Source: Lampris incognitus (lineage: Eukaryota > Chordata > Actinopteri > Lampriformes > Lampridae). Taken from it: 64,000 nucleotides of DNA. Where the stretch lies: positions 55,517,457-55,581,456 of the forward strand of contig NC_079215.1 in NCBI RefSeq assembly GCF_029633865.1, written 5' to 3'. Of the stretch, positions 1 through 11,974 are shown in pieces. Below the pieces are notes generated by a model. The model was not told the origin of the DNA. It did no database searches and saw nothing but the letters and a program-made list of their open reading frames with translations. The first letter of the stretch is position 1, and each line of letters opens with the position of its first letter. The position numbers were made by a program, and so were the translations under genes.

Positions 1-2022
1 ATGCGCTGTACCAGAAAGTCTTTCTCAACGGTAGCCATTTAAATGAGCAACAACAGAAGCGCTTATCATTTGTGGGGTATCTTCAAGACTGCTTTGAAGA
101 ACATTGAAAACCCTGATTTTGAATTTTGTTCAACCTTTATGATCAAGTCGCTCCCTCGTCTTTGCACGGTGTACTTGTGATAGACGGTGCATCATGCGAT
201 GCATTATTAGCTTATGTGGCTTGACTTTGACAAAAACCTGAGAGCTGTTGATCCAATTCAAATAAAACTGCACTGAAGAGGTAATTTTCTATTTGGAAAA
301 CAGAAGTAGTGGCTAACAGGACATGGAACCCCTGACCCACTTCCAAATCACTTTGGCTTGACTGAAATGGCACTCTGGGAGACCACAGAATCAGAAAAAC
401 CGCAAACTCACAAAAGAGTGGAAAGAACAATTTGGGTTTGGGGAAATGGTTGAAGCCCTGCTGTGTGTTGTAGCAGAAAGTGCTGATGAGCAAGGTTAAT
501 ACCAACAATGCTATAAATACAACAGAGAAGTGCCCTAAAAAAAAAAGAAGTGCTAAAAACAAAGAAGAAGACAGGCCAAGCCAAGTAATGTGCTGTCGAT
601 GAAATTCAGATAAACTCCATGACCTCCAAATCTCTGTTGTGGAACCGTGTGAAAAACCAGGCTTGTTATCACTAGGAATGTGGACCAATCATTATTTCTG
701 AGTAAAACAAGCCGAAGGCTTGCTTCAAGTACTTCAAGCACCATTATACCATTAGAGCTTGGTTGGGGTTCTTGAGTGAGTCAGTTTGAACATTTACAAA
801 CGCTGTAGATGTGAGCAAATGTGGTGGTAATGACATAAAAGAGACTACTGACCTACCTTTAATGTGTTATTGCCAGCAGCGGTCATGCCTGGCAGTGACT
901 CGAGACATTAGCCAGGTCTGAGCAATCAGCGAGGCTGAGCTCTAAATCGCCAAGATCATGATTTTAGGTGCTTTGACTGCGGTGCCAGTGCACAAAATGC
1001 CACAGGTTATGAGAAACTGAGCACAGAACAACAGGCATCGGGCTCTTAAAAGGACACGGGTGAACTGCAAGAAATACATTCATTCACATAGGTGTACACG
1101 CACGGCCACACACATACACACACACACACACACGTGCACATGCACATGCACAGAGCTGGTCTGCCTATTAGGCATAGTTAGGTGGACCAGGATCAAAGGT
1201 GGCAAAAGTCAGCAATTACTTGCCATTAGCGGCTATTCCTTTGAACTCCCCCACACACATTAGTAGCTACTTATTCTGAGACTGTCAAATGTCAGAGTCA
1301 TTATAAATCTCCGTTACTGGCTATAATTACTATACATAAGCAGCGTTTTTCTTTTATCCTTAGGGTGGCACACTCTTATATAGTTCAGCCTTACACAAAC
1401 ACACATGCACATCTTGTCCCACATTTTGCCCATCCCACACACATGCACACAGACACCCACCCGTTTCCAGTCATGCCCACTTGTTCGAGTGCAAAGTACC
1501 CCTGTAACGACCTTGGTCTGGCACAGAGAGAGGTTCTATTAGATGGGTGGAGGCCAAGGGTGGGTATGCTTCCTGAGGAAGCGGCTGGACGCCTGCAGGG
1601 CTCCAGAACAGCAGGATTACAGGGATGTAAAGGTGAATGTGTTACAGACCACAATGGGCAGAGCGGCAGGCGTGGTAACATTTATAATGCCAAGGCATTT
1701 GGCACGGACGCGATGCAATTGTTAAGAAGCGCCAGGCGAGAGCCCAGGTCCAGATGACCCCCCCCCAGAGCAGGAGCGCCACGCTGCGTCCTTGGGGTTA
1801 ACCTGGCCTAGTTTTTAGCCCACACTTCCCCCGCTGTATGTTTAGCTGTGTGGGCGGGTATGTAGAAGGAAAACAACGGCAGCAAAGCAGCTATGTGTAA
1901 GGGCAACGGCCAAGCAGATCAAATCTCATCAAAGCAATAAAAAAGGCGGCCGAATGTGATCCTAAGTCATGTGACATGAGATCTGCAAACATCTTCCACT
2001 GCTGTTTTTGTTCCTGCTCATA
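1..2022. other. igfbp4 intron 1 or upstream sequence, no gene seen
   Basis: I found no convincing exon on either strand. A short (CA)n microsatellite lies at about 1099-1150. Open frames here are short and lack recognisable motifs. Since igfbp4 exon 2 starts at 2507 and exon 1 is absent, this is most simply intron 1. Confidence 0.6.
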
Positions 2023-2037
2023 TTGTGTGCTCATTTT

Positions 2038-2451
2038 TTTTATTTTTGGACCCCCCCCCCCCTCCCCTTTTCTCCCCAATTGTATCCGGCCAATTACCCC
2101 ACTCTTCCAAGCCGTCCCGGTCGCTGCTGCCGCCCCCTCTGCCGATCCGGGGAGGGCTGCAGACTACCACATGCCTCCTCCCATACATGTGGAGTCGCCA
2201 GCCACTTCTTTTCACCTGACAGTGAGGGGTTTCACCAGGGGGACGTAGCGCATGGGAGGATCACACTATTGACCAGAGGAGGCGCTAGTGCAGCGACCAA
2301 GACATATACCCACATCCGGCTTCCCACCCGCAGACACGGCCAATTGTGTCTGTAGGAACGCCCGACCGAGCCGGAGGTAACGCAGGGATTCGAACCGGCG
2401 ATCCCCGTGTTGGTAGGCAACGGAATAGACCGCCGTGGTACTCGGACGCCC
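2038..2451 (-). repeat. SINE-A copy (tRNA-derived) in igfbp4 intron 1
   Basis: Read on the minus strand it has the tRNA-like head with B box GGTTCGAATCC (one change here) and the tail CAATTGGGGAGAAAA. The 15-bp target-site duplication TTGTGTGCTCATTTT is present at 2023-2037 and 2452-2466. The copy has a central deletion after GACCAGAGG and is inserted about 40 bp before exon 2. Confidence 0.9.
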
Positions 2452-2506
2452 TTGTGTGCTCATTTTGTCAAATTCAAATCTCACAATGCTTCTCCGTGTC
2501 TTGCAG

Positions 2507-2667
2507 CGATGGACAGGCAGGATGAGATCATCCCCGAACACCCAAACAACAGCAACATTCGGTGTAGTCCGCAGGACAAACGGTGCATACAGAAAACCCT
2601 GGCCCGGCAATCTCCTAAATCCAACCAGAGGAGTATCAATGCCAGGGAGGACCCAAAGGCGGCGCTG
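2507..2667 (+). CDS. igfbp4: igfbp4 exon 2 (linker)
   Basis: Acceptor ttgcag at 2501-2506 and donor GTGAGA at 2668. The first two bases complete a split codon and the exon ends in phase 0. It encodes the hydrophilic linker with [12 protein letters not shown] (compare human DKDEGDHPNNSF) and the two linker cysteines. The acceptor lies only about 40 bp from a SINE insertion. Confidence 0.93.
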
Positions 2668-5600
2668 GTGAGAAAAAACACCCTTTGATGCTTTGCCAGT
2701 TTCACCCCAAGCAACACATTCACATCTGGCACATGGAGAAACAGACACTTCTGCACCATATCCCACACAGCTCCTGGCAGGTGTTTTATATTAGACTTTA
2801 TATTAGCCCCATGCAAAACCGTAAGGTTATAAATTGTACAAATTAGCTATTTTCAGACTGTGATATTTAATGGTCTCCTTGTCAAATAATAAACCAAAGA
2901 ATATTGGCACCACCAGGAAAACGGTGATTTTAACGTTGGAACATTGGAAAAAACCAACGTCATAAATTCTCCAGTAGCCTGCAAATACACCAGTCTTATC
3001 ACAAAGGCAACGCACACTATATTTAAGTACGGTAACCAGTCAAGTGGATTAACCTGTCATTAATGTAAAACTGTGTATACATTTTAATGACCAGATGAAT
3101 ACTCTACATGCAGGCATACGTGACAGACACCAAACTGATGGGAAGCATGTGCTTATTGGGGAAGGAAAGTCAAAGAACTAAAAAGACATGTGTACATACA
3201 ACTGGCTGCTGCTGTTTCTCATTTTGAGAAACAGCTTTTTTTTATCATTTCAAACAATACTCTAGTTTCAGAGTTTTTTTCATTTCAAACAATACTCTAG
3301 TTTCAGAATTTTTATCGTGTCAAACAATACTCTAGTTTCAGAGTTTTCATCATTTCAAACAATACTCTATAGTTTCCGTTTCTGTCATTTTAAACAATGC
3401 TCTAGTTTCAGAGTTTTTACCATTTCAAACAATGCTCTAGTTTCAGAGTTTTTATCTTGTCAAACAATACTCTAGTTTCAGAGTTTTTATCTTGTCAAAC
3501 AATACTCTAGTTTCAGAGTTTTTATCGTGTCAAACAATACTCTAGTTTCAGTTTTCATCATTTCAAACAATACTCTATAGTTTCAGTTTCTGTCATTTTA
3601 AACAATGCTCTAGTTTCAGAGTTTTTACCATTTCAAACAATGCTCTAGTTTCAGAGTTTTTACCATTTCAAACAATACTCTAGTTTCAGAGTTTTTATCT
3701 TGTCAAACAATACTCTAGTTTCAGAGTTTTTATCTTGTCAAACAATACTCTAGTTTCAGAGTTTTTAATCATGTCAAACAATACTCTAGTTTCAGAGTTT
3801 TTATCTTGTCAAACAATACTCTAGTTTCAGAGTTTTGTCATTTCAAACAGTACTCTAGTTTCAGAGTTTTCATCATTTCAAACAATACTCTAGTTTCAGA
3901 GTTTTTATCATTTCAAACAATACTCTAGTTTCAGAGTTTTTATCTTGTCAAACAATACTCTAGTTTCAGAGTTTTTATCATTTCAAACAGTACTCTAGTT
4001 TCAGAGTTTCAGAGTTTTTTTTATCATTTCAAACAATACTTTAGTTTCAAGGTTTCAGTTTTTGTCATTCCAAACAATACTCTAGTTTCAGAGTTTCCAC
4101 ATAAGTGGATTTTGGAGCAATGTGCCCAGCAGGTACACTGCAGAGGCCAAGAGGCAGTAAAACGTCACATGATCTATGTTAATATGTGACCTAAAGAGGG
4201 CTGGTCTGAAATCACAGAGCTGGAAACTGTGTGTGAATGAGTCAAATTATATGTGGAATGATGACGGTGAGGAAATCCACGAGTGTAAAACCAATGGCAT
4301 TTTTTATTCCCTGCGTTTGCACCGAATACTATACAGGGTTTGAATTAATTTTTCATTTCAAAATGTAATACTTTTTAGGACCTTAGATCCAGATGAATCT
4401 CTCGTGGCTTCGGATCTGTTCTACTGTTATTTAGTGGTGGCGAATTTTCAGACTTTTACCAAACTGTGTGTCAATTGTCTTCCTTATTTCCCCTGAGTGT
4501 TTGAATAATTTTCCATTCTCTTTGACACTGCGGACCTTTCCAGAAAGCTTGCGGGAAATTGTGCAATTTTGCCACCAAGCTGACTCCAGTCTTCTTTCCC
4601 CTGCAGGCTCCATGCCGTGCCGAGCTGCAGAGGGCCCTGGACAGGCTAGCAACCAATACTCGCACCCATGAGGATCTCTACGCCATCCCCATACCCAATT
4701 GTGACAAAAATGGAGATTTCCATGCTAAGCAGGTCTGTGACTTAAGCACTTGGTGACATTTTAGGTGGCATTCACGTCAAATTGTTATGTGGGATTGTGT
4801 GTTTGGCTACTTGAGCTGGTAACCTATCAATCTCTGCCTGATATTTACCCCACATGGATATTCATATCTTGCAGTGACTTGAAGCAGTCTCTGTAAATAG
4901 TCTCCTCAAACTCCACAAATCAGTCTTATCAACTACAACACAAAATGTGCTTAAATCAAAGCGATATTGACCTTCCAGGTCAAGTCCAACATAACTATAC
5001 GTCTGAAAATATTGCTTTTTGTAAGCATGGTATTTCCAAGATTTATCTTTTCTAGGAACTCAAAGGGCTGAACGTTGTGAGTGATGTGGCTTCCCACTAA
5101 CTGCTGGACAATAATCACTCCCTTGCTGTTCTTGAATGCTATTATCTTTTGGAGTGCATTCACGTTTTTATTGCTTTTGCAATTTTGCCCTTGCAAAGTT
5201 GGTGAACTGTGTAGACAGGAGCACATAAAAGCACAGATAAGACTGCGTGGTGTACTCTAAGCCATATGCGCAATCAAAGCCACAGCTGCAGAGTCAGTGA
5301 TAAAAAGCAAACTCTGCAGAAAGGCGCCTGGCCTCCAGAGCCTGCGTTGTGATGATTGTGTAACACGGTTGAAGAAACCCTGTCTGCTCTTTATTGTGTC
5401 CTTCTGAGGCCAATTCAAAGGCATCTGTTTACTGTTTAACTGTAATTGTATGGTGGTAAAACTCCTTGCCATCGTTTGGAAACGAAGCACAGGCAAGTCA
5501 CCAGGACACCTTTATGGCCCAATATAAACGGCTAGTAGAGGGTAACTGGTCTCAAAGGCTGTTTCTGTTTGTTTTGTTAATCAGCAAAGGCAAAGTTTAC

Positions 5601-6010
5601 ACAAACACATTAAATACGATATTTTCTCTCAAGAAGTGATAGTTCACAGAAAGGAGGGAGTTCTTGGAGGATGCATTTTAATCAAGTAATTATGAACCTC
5701 CCACCACACCATCTACTGGCGTTTCAAGATAGGCAGATGACTCTTTAACCTTCTGACCAGTGCCAAATATGTTTGCTGATTGTGACTGTAAGAATAAAGA
5801 TAGACTTGATGCCAGTAAAATCTCATGTATCTTCAATGACAACCGTGCATCCACTGTGCCTTGCGCCAACAGTGCCACCCAGCTCGTGACGGGCAGCGGG
5901 GGAAATGCTGGTGCGTGGACCAGAAGACGGGAATGAGGCTGCCGGGCCCATTGGAGCTACGAGGGGATCTGGACTGCCACCAGCTGCTGACTGCGACCCT
6001 GAGGGAGTGA
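2507..6010 (+). CDS. igfbp4: igfbp4, exons 2-4 (5' partial): insulin-like growth factor-binding protein 4
   Basis: Three spliced coding segments, 2507-2667, 4607-4732 and 5873-6010, join in frame and end at TGA 6008-6010. IGFBPs are secreted carriers that bind IGF-I/II and block or prolong their action. Exon 2 encodes the variable linker, including the extra cysteine pair CSPQDKRC that marks IGFBP-4 (human CSAHDRRC). Exons 3-4 encode the C-terminal thyroglobulin type-1 domain, with [18 protein letters not shown], the CWCV signature, and DCHQ near the end. The N-terminal IGF-binding exon with its GCGCC motif is not in the window, so it lies upstream. Splice sites are canonical (ttgcag/gtgaga, ctgcag/gtctgt, caacag). 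Identity rests on family recognition and is strong. Confidence 0.95.
3236..4110 (+). repeat. 35-bp minisatellite in igfbp4 intron 2, about 24 copies
   Basis: About 24-25 tandem copies of a unit of roughly 35 bp built around CAAACAATACTCTAGTTTCA followed by GAGTTTTTAT and a variable ATCTTGT/ATCATTT/ATCGTGT segment. Units differ by single bases and short indels. Some carry TCTATAGTTTC or a GTAC variant. Confidence 0.93.
4607..4732 (+). CDS. igfbp4: igfbp4 exon 3 (thyroglobulin type-1, first half)
   Basis: Acceptor cctgcag ends at 4606 and donor GTCTGT starts at 4733; 42 codons in phase 0. It encodes [12 protein letters not shown] and [18 protein letters not shown], nearly identical to the IGFBP-4 thyroglobulin domain start. 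Confidence 0.95.
4733..5872. other. igfbp4: igfbp4 intron 3, nothing further recognised
   Basis: Intron between exons 3 and 4 (GT 4733, AG 5872). No repeat with clear boundaries and no coding signal on either strand was seen. Confidence 0.8.
5873..6010 (+). CDS. igfbp4: igfbp4 exon 4 (thyroglobulin type-1, C-terminus) with stop
   Basis: Acceptor gccaacag ends at 5872. The exon reads [20 protein letters not shown] and ends [14 protein letters not shown]-stop, very close to the human end DLDCHQLADSFRE. Stop TGA is at 6008-6010. Confidence 0.95.
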   Translation, partial: CHPARDGQRGKCWCVDQKTGMRLPGPLELRGDLDCHQLLTATLRE

Positions 6011-7135
6011 GAGCAGAGGAGCAGCAGGGGGCCGGACCAGCCACATTCTACTGGTGCTGACTAGAATTAACTATACGAGGAGAGGATTTAACCCAAAAAG
6101 CCTCATTTCCACCCGAAGCCTACGGTACTTGAGATTACAAAACGAAAAGGAAACCACAAAGTTGTGCTGGATGACTGTTGTTTCTTGTGTGTGTGTGTGT
6201 GTGTGTGTGTTATTGTGATCTTTCCAAGTCTTTTGAGCACTTCTTTTCGATTTTTACTACGTCAGCTTAGACTGATAGTCTTTAGACAGATGCGCTTTGA
6301 GTAACAGACAGCAGGAAAAAAAAAAAAAAACCCAACACCCAAGATAAGATCTTTAAATGTGATTTTTTTTTTGTTAGAAAAAAAAAGTTTTTGGTTGCTT
6401 GAATAGAATGTGACAGAAAAACCCATCATTGCTGCTATGGTGTCATAACAAAGGCAAAAAGACAGCGCTGAATTGACTCTGTCGTTTTTTGTGTTTTTTT
6501 TTTTACTGATGTTTAAACTTCTGGCCTACGTCGTCTCTCTCCCGTGTCTCATCGCCCCACCAAACGTTGGATTTAAGAGGGCTAAGACAAACAACAAAAG
6601 TTCTTTGGAGACACAGGGCCTGGTTCAGCAGCCAAAATGGCCAAGATGAGAAAAGCAGATAAACTGGAACAGACAGGAGAAGAAGAAGAGAGAGGGAATC
6701 AGAAAAAAATAAAAAATCCCTGTTTTGAATAAGATGCAGCTCTTCACAGCGTTTAGAGACCAAAGCGAAGAGAGATAAGTTTGACAGAATAGACGGGCCT
6801 GCTGTCCCTGGCTGGCTGCTGCACAGGGCCCGGCAGGCCGGGGGCTCACCACGCTGCTCGCTGCTGATAGCATAATCTGGTTCCTCCAGCTGCTGCAGCA
6901 TTGCCATTTCTATTCATGTTTGTATGAATATGCTTCGGCATACAAGATTACCCTCCTATAGACCGCAGTTTGGTGGTGCTACTCTGATTGTGCCAAAAAA
7001 AAAAAGGCCCCTTCACTCTCTGGCCGTTGTTTTAGGGATTATCAAAAAGGAGGGATAATCAAGAAGTGGCGGAATTTAGGATCAGATTTTGTGATGACCA
7101 TCGCTAACTGCTCAATAAAAAAGCTCTCACAGTTG
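6011..7135 (+). other. igfbp4: probable igfbp4 3'UTR with polyadenylation signal
   Basis: There is no open frame after the igfbp4 stop. The stretch has T- and A-rich runs, a (GT)n run at about 6187-6212, and an AATAAA hexamer at 7114-7119, which would give a UTR of about 1.1 kb. The end is inferred from the hexamer only. Confidence 0.45.
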
Positions 7136-8012
7136 TGTTTTTACTATTACGGAAAAAAATACAATTCGGCAGTAACCCCTAAACATTACTTTTGCAGTAT
7201 TACAGTACTTGCTTGTATGGTCGTAGCTGCTCGACTGTCTAACTGACCAGTGTAGTGAATTTGCATGCTTATACTATGTTTAATGGACACAAACAAATTT
7301 GAACGATGATGAACTACAGTATATGTTCGACTAACGAAAGTAAAACTCCCTTTAGAGGACTTTTGTGCGGCGGGCAAGATAGCACAAGGATAATGGAGGC
7401 GATGGTTAATTTGCTCTATCACTTTCGGCCAGTAAACAGGTTGTATGTAAACCTTGGGATATGAGCCAATGGATTATATGTTCTTCACGGACATAACATT
7501 GGGTGTGTTACTTGTTCAAGCTCCTTAGATCTTCATCCCCAGTTCTCCATCCCGCGTGCCAGATGGTTAATATATTGGCAGTGGCTGGAGGGGTCTGAGT
7601 AGACTGGGTAGTATAACAAGGCTGATATTTGTCGTTGCCAGAAATGGATAGCCTGCTTTCACCAACCCTCTTGGGTTGACTTGAGTTACTAATTGACTCC
7701 TGCAACGATTCATCTCGTCTGCATTGACAATCATTGTTGGTGTCAGTGTCACAATGGCAATGAGAGCCCAAGTTCGACAAAGAAAAAGGTTCCAGCGAAG
7801 TGGAAAAGGTCGTTCCCTCACACAGCGACATTCCTGGTGTCCTAACTGCGGAATACGTGTGTGCATCTTAGCGTTAACAGAATTACGCCTGGCGGATTAG
7901 ATGAGCGAGAGCGGCTGGAGCCTATTCCTCATCACACGACAACTTGTTGGGTTCAGAAAAGCTTCACCTTCTGTGATCGAGTCTGATTTTACCTCAAAAT
8001 TAGCTAAAGCTT
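7136..8012. other. intergenic sequence, no supported gene
   Basis: A minus-strand open frame of about 107 codons (7508-7831) has no recognised domain and no convincing splice context, so I do not call it. Otherwise nothing was seen. Confidence 0.5.
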
Positions 8013-8013
8013 T

Positions 8014-8340
8014 ATGGGGCGTCTGGGTAGCGTAGCAGTTTATTCTGTCGCCTACCAACACGGGGATCGCTGGTTCGAATCCCCGTGTTACCTCCGACTT
8101 GGTTGGGCGTCCCTACAGACACAATTGGCCGTGTCTGCGGGTGGGAAGCCGGATGTGGTTATGTGTCCTGGTCGCTGCACTAGCGCCTCCTCTGGTCGGT
8201 CGGGGCGCGTGTTTGGGGGAAGAAGCAGCTAGCGACTCCACATGTATCGGAGGAGGCATGTGGTGGTCTGCAGCCCTCCCCGGATCGGCAGAGGGGGTGG
8301 AGCAGCGACCGGGACGGCTCGGAAAAGTTCGGCCCTACAC
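8014..8340 (+). repeat. SINE-A copy, internally deleted
   Basis: The head is GGGGCGTCTGGGTAGCGTAG with the B-box region GGTTCGAATCC. The body (GGCCGTGTCTGCGGGTGGGA) jumps from GTTTGGGGG straight to AAGAAGCAGC, missing about 90 bp seen in other copies, and the end is diverged. Possible 6-bp repeat TTATGG at both sides. Confidence 0.85.
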
Positions 8341-9693
8341 AATTATGGCATACAAAGCCATCAGAAACTATTTAGCACATGTCTGATTTTCTGTATTTTT
8401 GCACAATCTTTTTGTTGAATTTGACTAATATTTTTTGTGGGTTGTATTGGTTTGCAGATGTCACTCATACACAATTAAAAAAAAAACAAGGAGGAGTGGC
8501 TGTTACTTTGGACCAAATCCGGCGTCATTTAGGCGAGCTCTGTTCGGTGTCGGTTTGTGGTGCTTTGGCTCACATGTTGCACTTGCACCAGGAGCACCAT
8601 GAGCATCAGCAGTCGCTGTTCTCGCTGTAAGGCCTGCGGCGGTTGTCCCAGGCAGGAGTGGTGTTTAGTCGGGCCTTGCTGCCTGTCAGGTTTGTAGTGG
8701 CGATGTCAGGGCGGGCAGGACTCTGTCTGAATCGGTCGCCGTCTCGGTGCTACTTTGCATGGGGAACCTCTGCTCAGTCTAAATCATCGCTCCCATCGCT
8801 CAGCAAATAAACGACCGCCGGCTGCTTTTTCTGCCCACGACTCTTTTGGTGTGAGCACAGGGTCGACGTCTTCCGCACGAAGGTTGTTCTTATTCAGGAT
8901 CCCTTCTAGGTGGTGGAATTCTGGGGGTGTCCGCGTTAAGAATTTGTGAACCCCTTGTTATGGGTGGAATTTAATCCCTGCTTACTAGGGGTTTCAAAGT
9001 AAAACAACGAAAGCACCGAGGTTGCCCTTTCGGGTGTACTCTCTCCTCCACTTCACCCTAGAGACAACAACGTAGATATCGAATACTTTCTGTATACAGG
9101 GACAGAAACGCTTATAATACTGAACATTTCATCCTCTGTGCATACTTGGGTGCAAAACCAGTCCCAGGACTTTCCCACCGCCACCCAGCTAACGCAGACG
9201 TAATAACCACGAGAACTCTGAACTTCTGTCAGACAAAACTGGAGTCATCTTTCAGCGAGACGGAGGCGATCTGGAAGTTTCTTTGGTGATTTGAATATTC
9301 ACTCACGTCATATAAACTCGTTTTGACAAGATGTTCCTTCTCTCAGCGTATTCACAGTATGTGAACAGAACATTGCTCAGCGATTAGTTATAATAATGTT
9401 GAGAATTTGACCGCAAATATATAACATTTTTCAAAGACACGTTCCTGTCTAGTGATCTTGTCATTGTGCCCTTCACGGTGCCGAGTTTGTTCCCTGCGGT
9501 GATCCATACGGGAGGCCTATTACATAGCGCTCATCGCCTGTTCTCTTGCCTCGTATTCACCTTACAAGAGAAATGTGAGCGGAAACATTTATTGATTGTC
9601 ATCAGATGACAACTATAACCACACAAATTTTTTTTTTACTCAGATGGTACAGCTTACAAAAACATGGCGAAAACCAAATGTATGAAGTTCTTC
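8341..9693. other. intergenic sequence, nothing recognised
   Basis: No convincing coding or repeat signal on either strand. The longest frames are under 90 codons and lack domains. Confidence 0.5.
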
Positions 9694-9710
9694 AAAAGAC
9701 CATGAGTCAG

Positions 9711-10190
9711 TGGGCATCCGGGTGGCGTGGCGGTCTATTCTGTTGCCTACCAACACGGGGGATCGTGGGTTCGAATCCCCGTGTTACCTCCGGCTTGGTC
9801 GGGCGCCCCTACGGACATAATTGGCCGTGTCTGCGGGTAGGAAGCCGGATGTGGGTGTGTGTCCCGGTCGCTGCATTGGCGCCTCCCTTGGTCGGTCGGG
9901 GGCGCCTGTTCGGGGGGGAGGGGGAACTGAGGGGAATAGCTTGATCCTCCCACGCACTACATCCCCCTGGCGAAACTCCTCACTGTCAGGTGAAAGGAAG
10001 CGGCTGGCGACTCCACATGTATCGGAGGAGGCATGCGGTAGTCTGCAGCCCCCCCCCCCCAGATTGGCAGAGGGGGCGGAGCAGTGACCGGGGACGGCCT
10101 GGAAGAGTGGGGTAATTGGCTAGATACAATTGGGGAGAAAAAAAAATGGGGGGGGGGGTCCCCAAAAAAAAGTTAAAAAAAATAAAAATA
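9711..10190 (+). repeat. SINE-A copy, near full length
   Basis: It has the full head (GGTTCGAATCC B box), body and tail ACAATTGGGGAGAAAA followed by A/G-rich sequence. A 17-bp target-site duplication, AAAAGACCAYGAGTCAG (one mismatch), lies at 9694-9710 and 10191-10207. This is one of the best reference copies of the family in the window. Confidence 0.92.
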
Positions 10191-10869
10191 AAAAGACCAC
10201 GAGTCAGACGTAACGCTTGTAGAGTCAGTGCTCCTTATTCAGTAAGTTGCATGCAGGTTGCATGGCCACAGCTTGTTATAACCCCTCATTCATCAGCAAA
10301 CCCACGTTATCAGACTGTATTTATCACACAGTAACATGACTTTCAGAGGTTTAGCGGCGGCGCACACCACCTCGGTAGAAAAACGGTTAAAACGGTGTCG
10401 CTTTCCTACTGGATCCAAGGCCTTTAAAAGTTTTAACTTCACAAACGTATATATTTTTTTTCTTCTTCTTCTTCTACTCGTACATTACTTGATCTCTGAC
10501 CTTGCTGTACTGCATTTCTGAGAGATCAGACTATCCCAGTCTACCATGGACATTATCGATTGATCTTTTTTTTTTTTTTTTGGTTTAGAAGATATAAAGT
10601 ACCTTCTGAATGTGTAACAATGAACTGAGGTTAAAACTGTTAAGATCTGCACATCTTGTCCGGAAAAGGACCACGAACATTGAGGTGACCAATGAATTGA
10701 CCGCGAGTTAAACTAATGGAATGATTCTGTTATACTGTAAATACTTGATATAACTTGATGAAAATGTAGATATTGTAATACATTCGATTAAAACCCATCA
10801 GAAATTAAAATTGTTGTCTCCGTTTTATCATTATACTGGGTGGTTATTTATACACTGTAATAATTTTTT

Positions 10870-11060
10870 TTCTGGTGCGAAAGTTACCCGGTTTATAGAA
10901 ACTCTAATCGAACCTCAAAACAGTTTGGCGTTTGAGCTCCCCAGAAGACATGAGCAAAATTGTCTTTATGCATGCTCAGTAATCCAGCTAAGAAAACAAA
11001 CGTTTCTGTCAAGAAATGTTGTATCCAGATGAACCGATTCAACTTTCTGTGATGAGAAAA
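10870..11060 (+). mobile_element. Penelope-like element terminal (pLTR) fragment
   Basis: It contains GCATGCTCAGTAATCCAG and CAGATGAACCGATTCAACTT. These motifs recur at 15.4-15.6, 24.1-24.2 and 47.3-47.45 kb; the 24.1-kb copy sits at the 5' side of sequence resembling a Penelope-like coding region. Assignment is by that association. Confidence 0.5.
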
Positions 11061-11100
11061 ATTGGAGCTATGTAACGTATGAAAAACTGCCATGGAAAAT

Positions 11101-11232
11101 CCATCCATCCATCCATTATCCGAACCGCTTATCCTGCTCTCGGAGTCGTGGGGATGCTGGAGCCTATCCCAGCAGTCGTTGGGCGGCAGGCGGGGAGACA
11201 CCCTGGACAGGCTGCCAGGCCATCACACAGGG

Positions 11233-11279
<47 letters not shown>

Positions 11280-11490
11280 TCATACCTAGGGACAATTTAG
11301 TACGGCCGATCCACCTGACCTACATGTCTTTGGACTGTGGGAGGAAACCGGAGCACCCGGAGAAAACCCACGCAGACACGGGGAGAACATGCAAACTCCA
11401 CACAGAGGACGACCCCCAAGGTTGGAGTACCCCAGGGCTCAAACCCAGAACCTTCTTGCTGTGAGGCGACCGTGCTAACCACTGCGCCAA
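11101..11490 (-). repeat. SINE-B copy
   Basis: The minus strand shows the tRNA-like head TGGCGCAGTGGTTAGCACGG, GGTTCGAGCCC-like B box, a CA microsatellite (11233-11280 on +), and tail GATAAGCGGTTCGGATAATGG with GGATGG repeats. It shares an outer target-site duplication with the adjacent SINE-A copy. Confidence 0.9.
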
Positions 11491-11964
11491 TGTTTTGTTT
11501 TTTTGGGGGGTTTTTTTGGGGGGGGGGGTCTCCCCTTTTCTCCCCAATTGTAATTGGCTAATTACCCCACTCTTTAAAGCTGTCCCAGTTGCTGCGCCGC
11601 CCCCTCTGCCGATCGGGGGAGGGCTGCAGACTACCACATGCCTCCTCCGATACATGTGGAGTCGTCAGCTGCTTCTTTTCCCCTGACAGTGAGGAGTTTC
11701 ACCAGGGTGATGTAGCATGTGGGAGGATCACGCTACCCCCCCCCCCCCCAGTTCCCCCTTCCCCCTGAACAGGTGCCCTGACCGATCAGAGGAGGCGCTA
11801 GTGCAGCAACCAGGACACATACCCACATCCGGCTTCCCACCCGCAGACACGGCCAATTGTGTCTGTAGGGACGCCCGACCAAGCTGGAGTTAACACTGGG
11901 ATTCGAACCGGCGATCCCCGTGTTGATAGGCAACGGAATAGACCGCTACACCACCCGGACGCCC
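11491..11964 (-). repeat. SINE-A copy fused to the head of a SINE-B
   Basis: Complete SINE-A body on the minus strand, with its 3' tail abutting the SINE-B head. The perfect 10-bp repeat CATGGAAAAT at 11091-11100 and 11965-11974 encloses both elements. Confidence 0.88.
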
Positions 11965-11974
11965 CATGGAAAAT

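Noticed and set aside
1365-1757. 130-codon + strand frame
   Set aside because: Starts in CA-repeat-derived sequence and has no domain; composition artefact.
7508-7866. Minus-strand frame of about 107 codons with several Cys/Asp residues
   Set aside because: No recognised domain, no convincing splice signals and no neighbouring exons.
8379-8630. 83-codon + strand frame with a His-rich end
   Set aside because: No domain and no conserved neighbours; hydrophobic start is AT-rich intergenic DNA.
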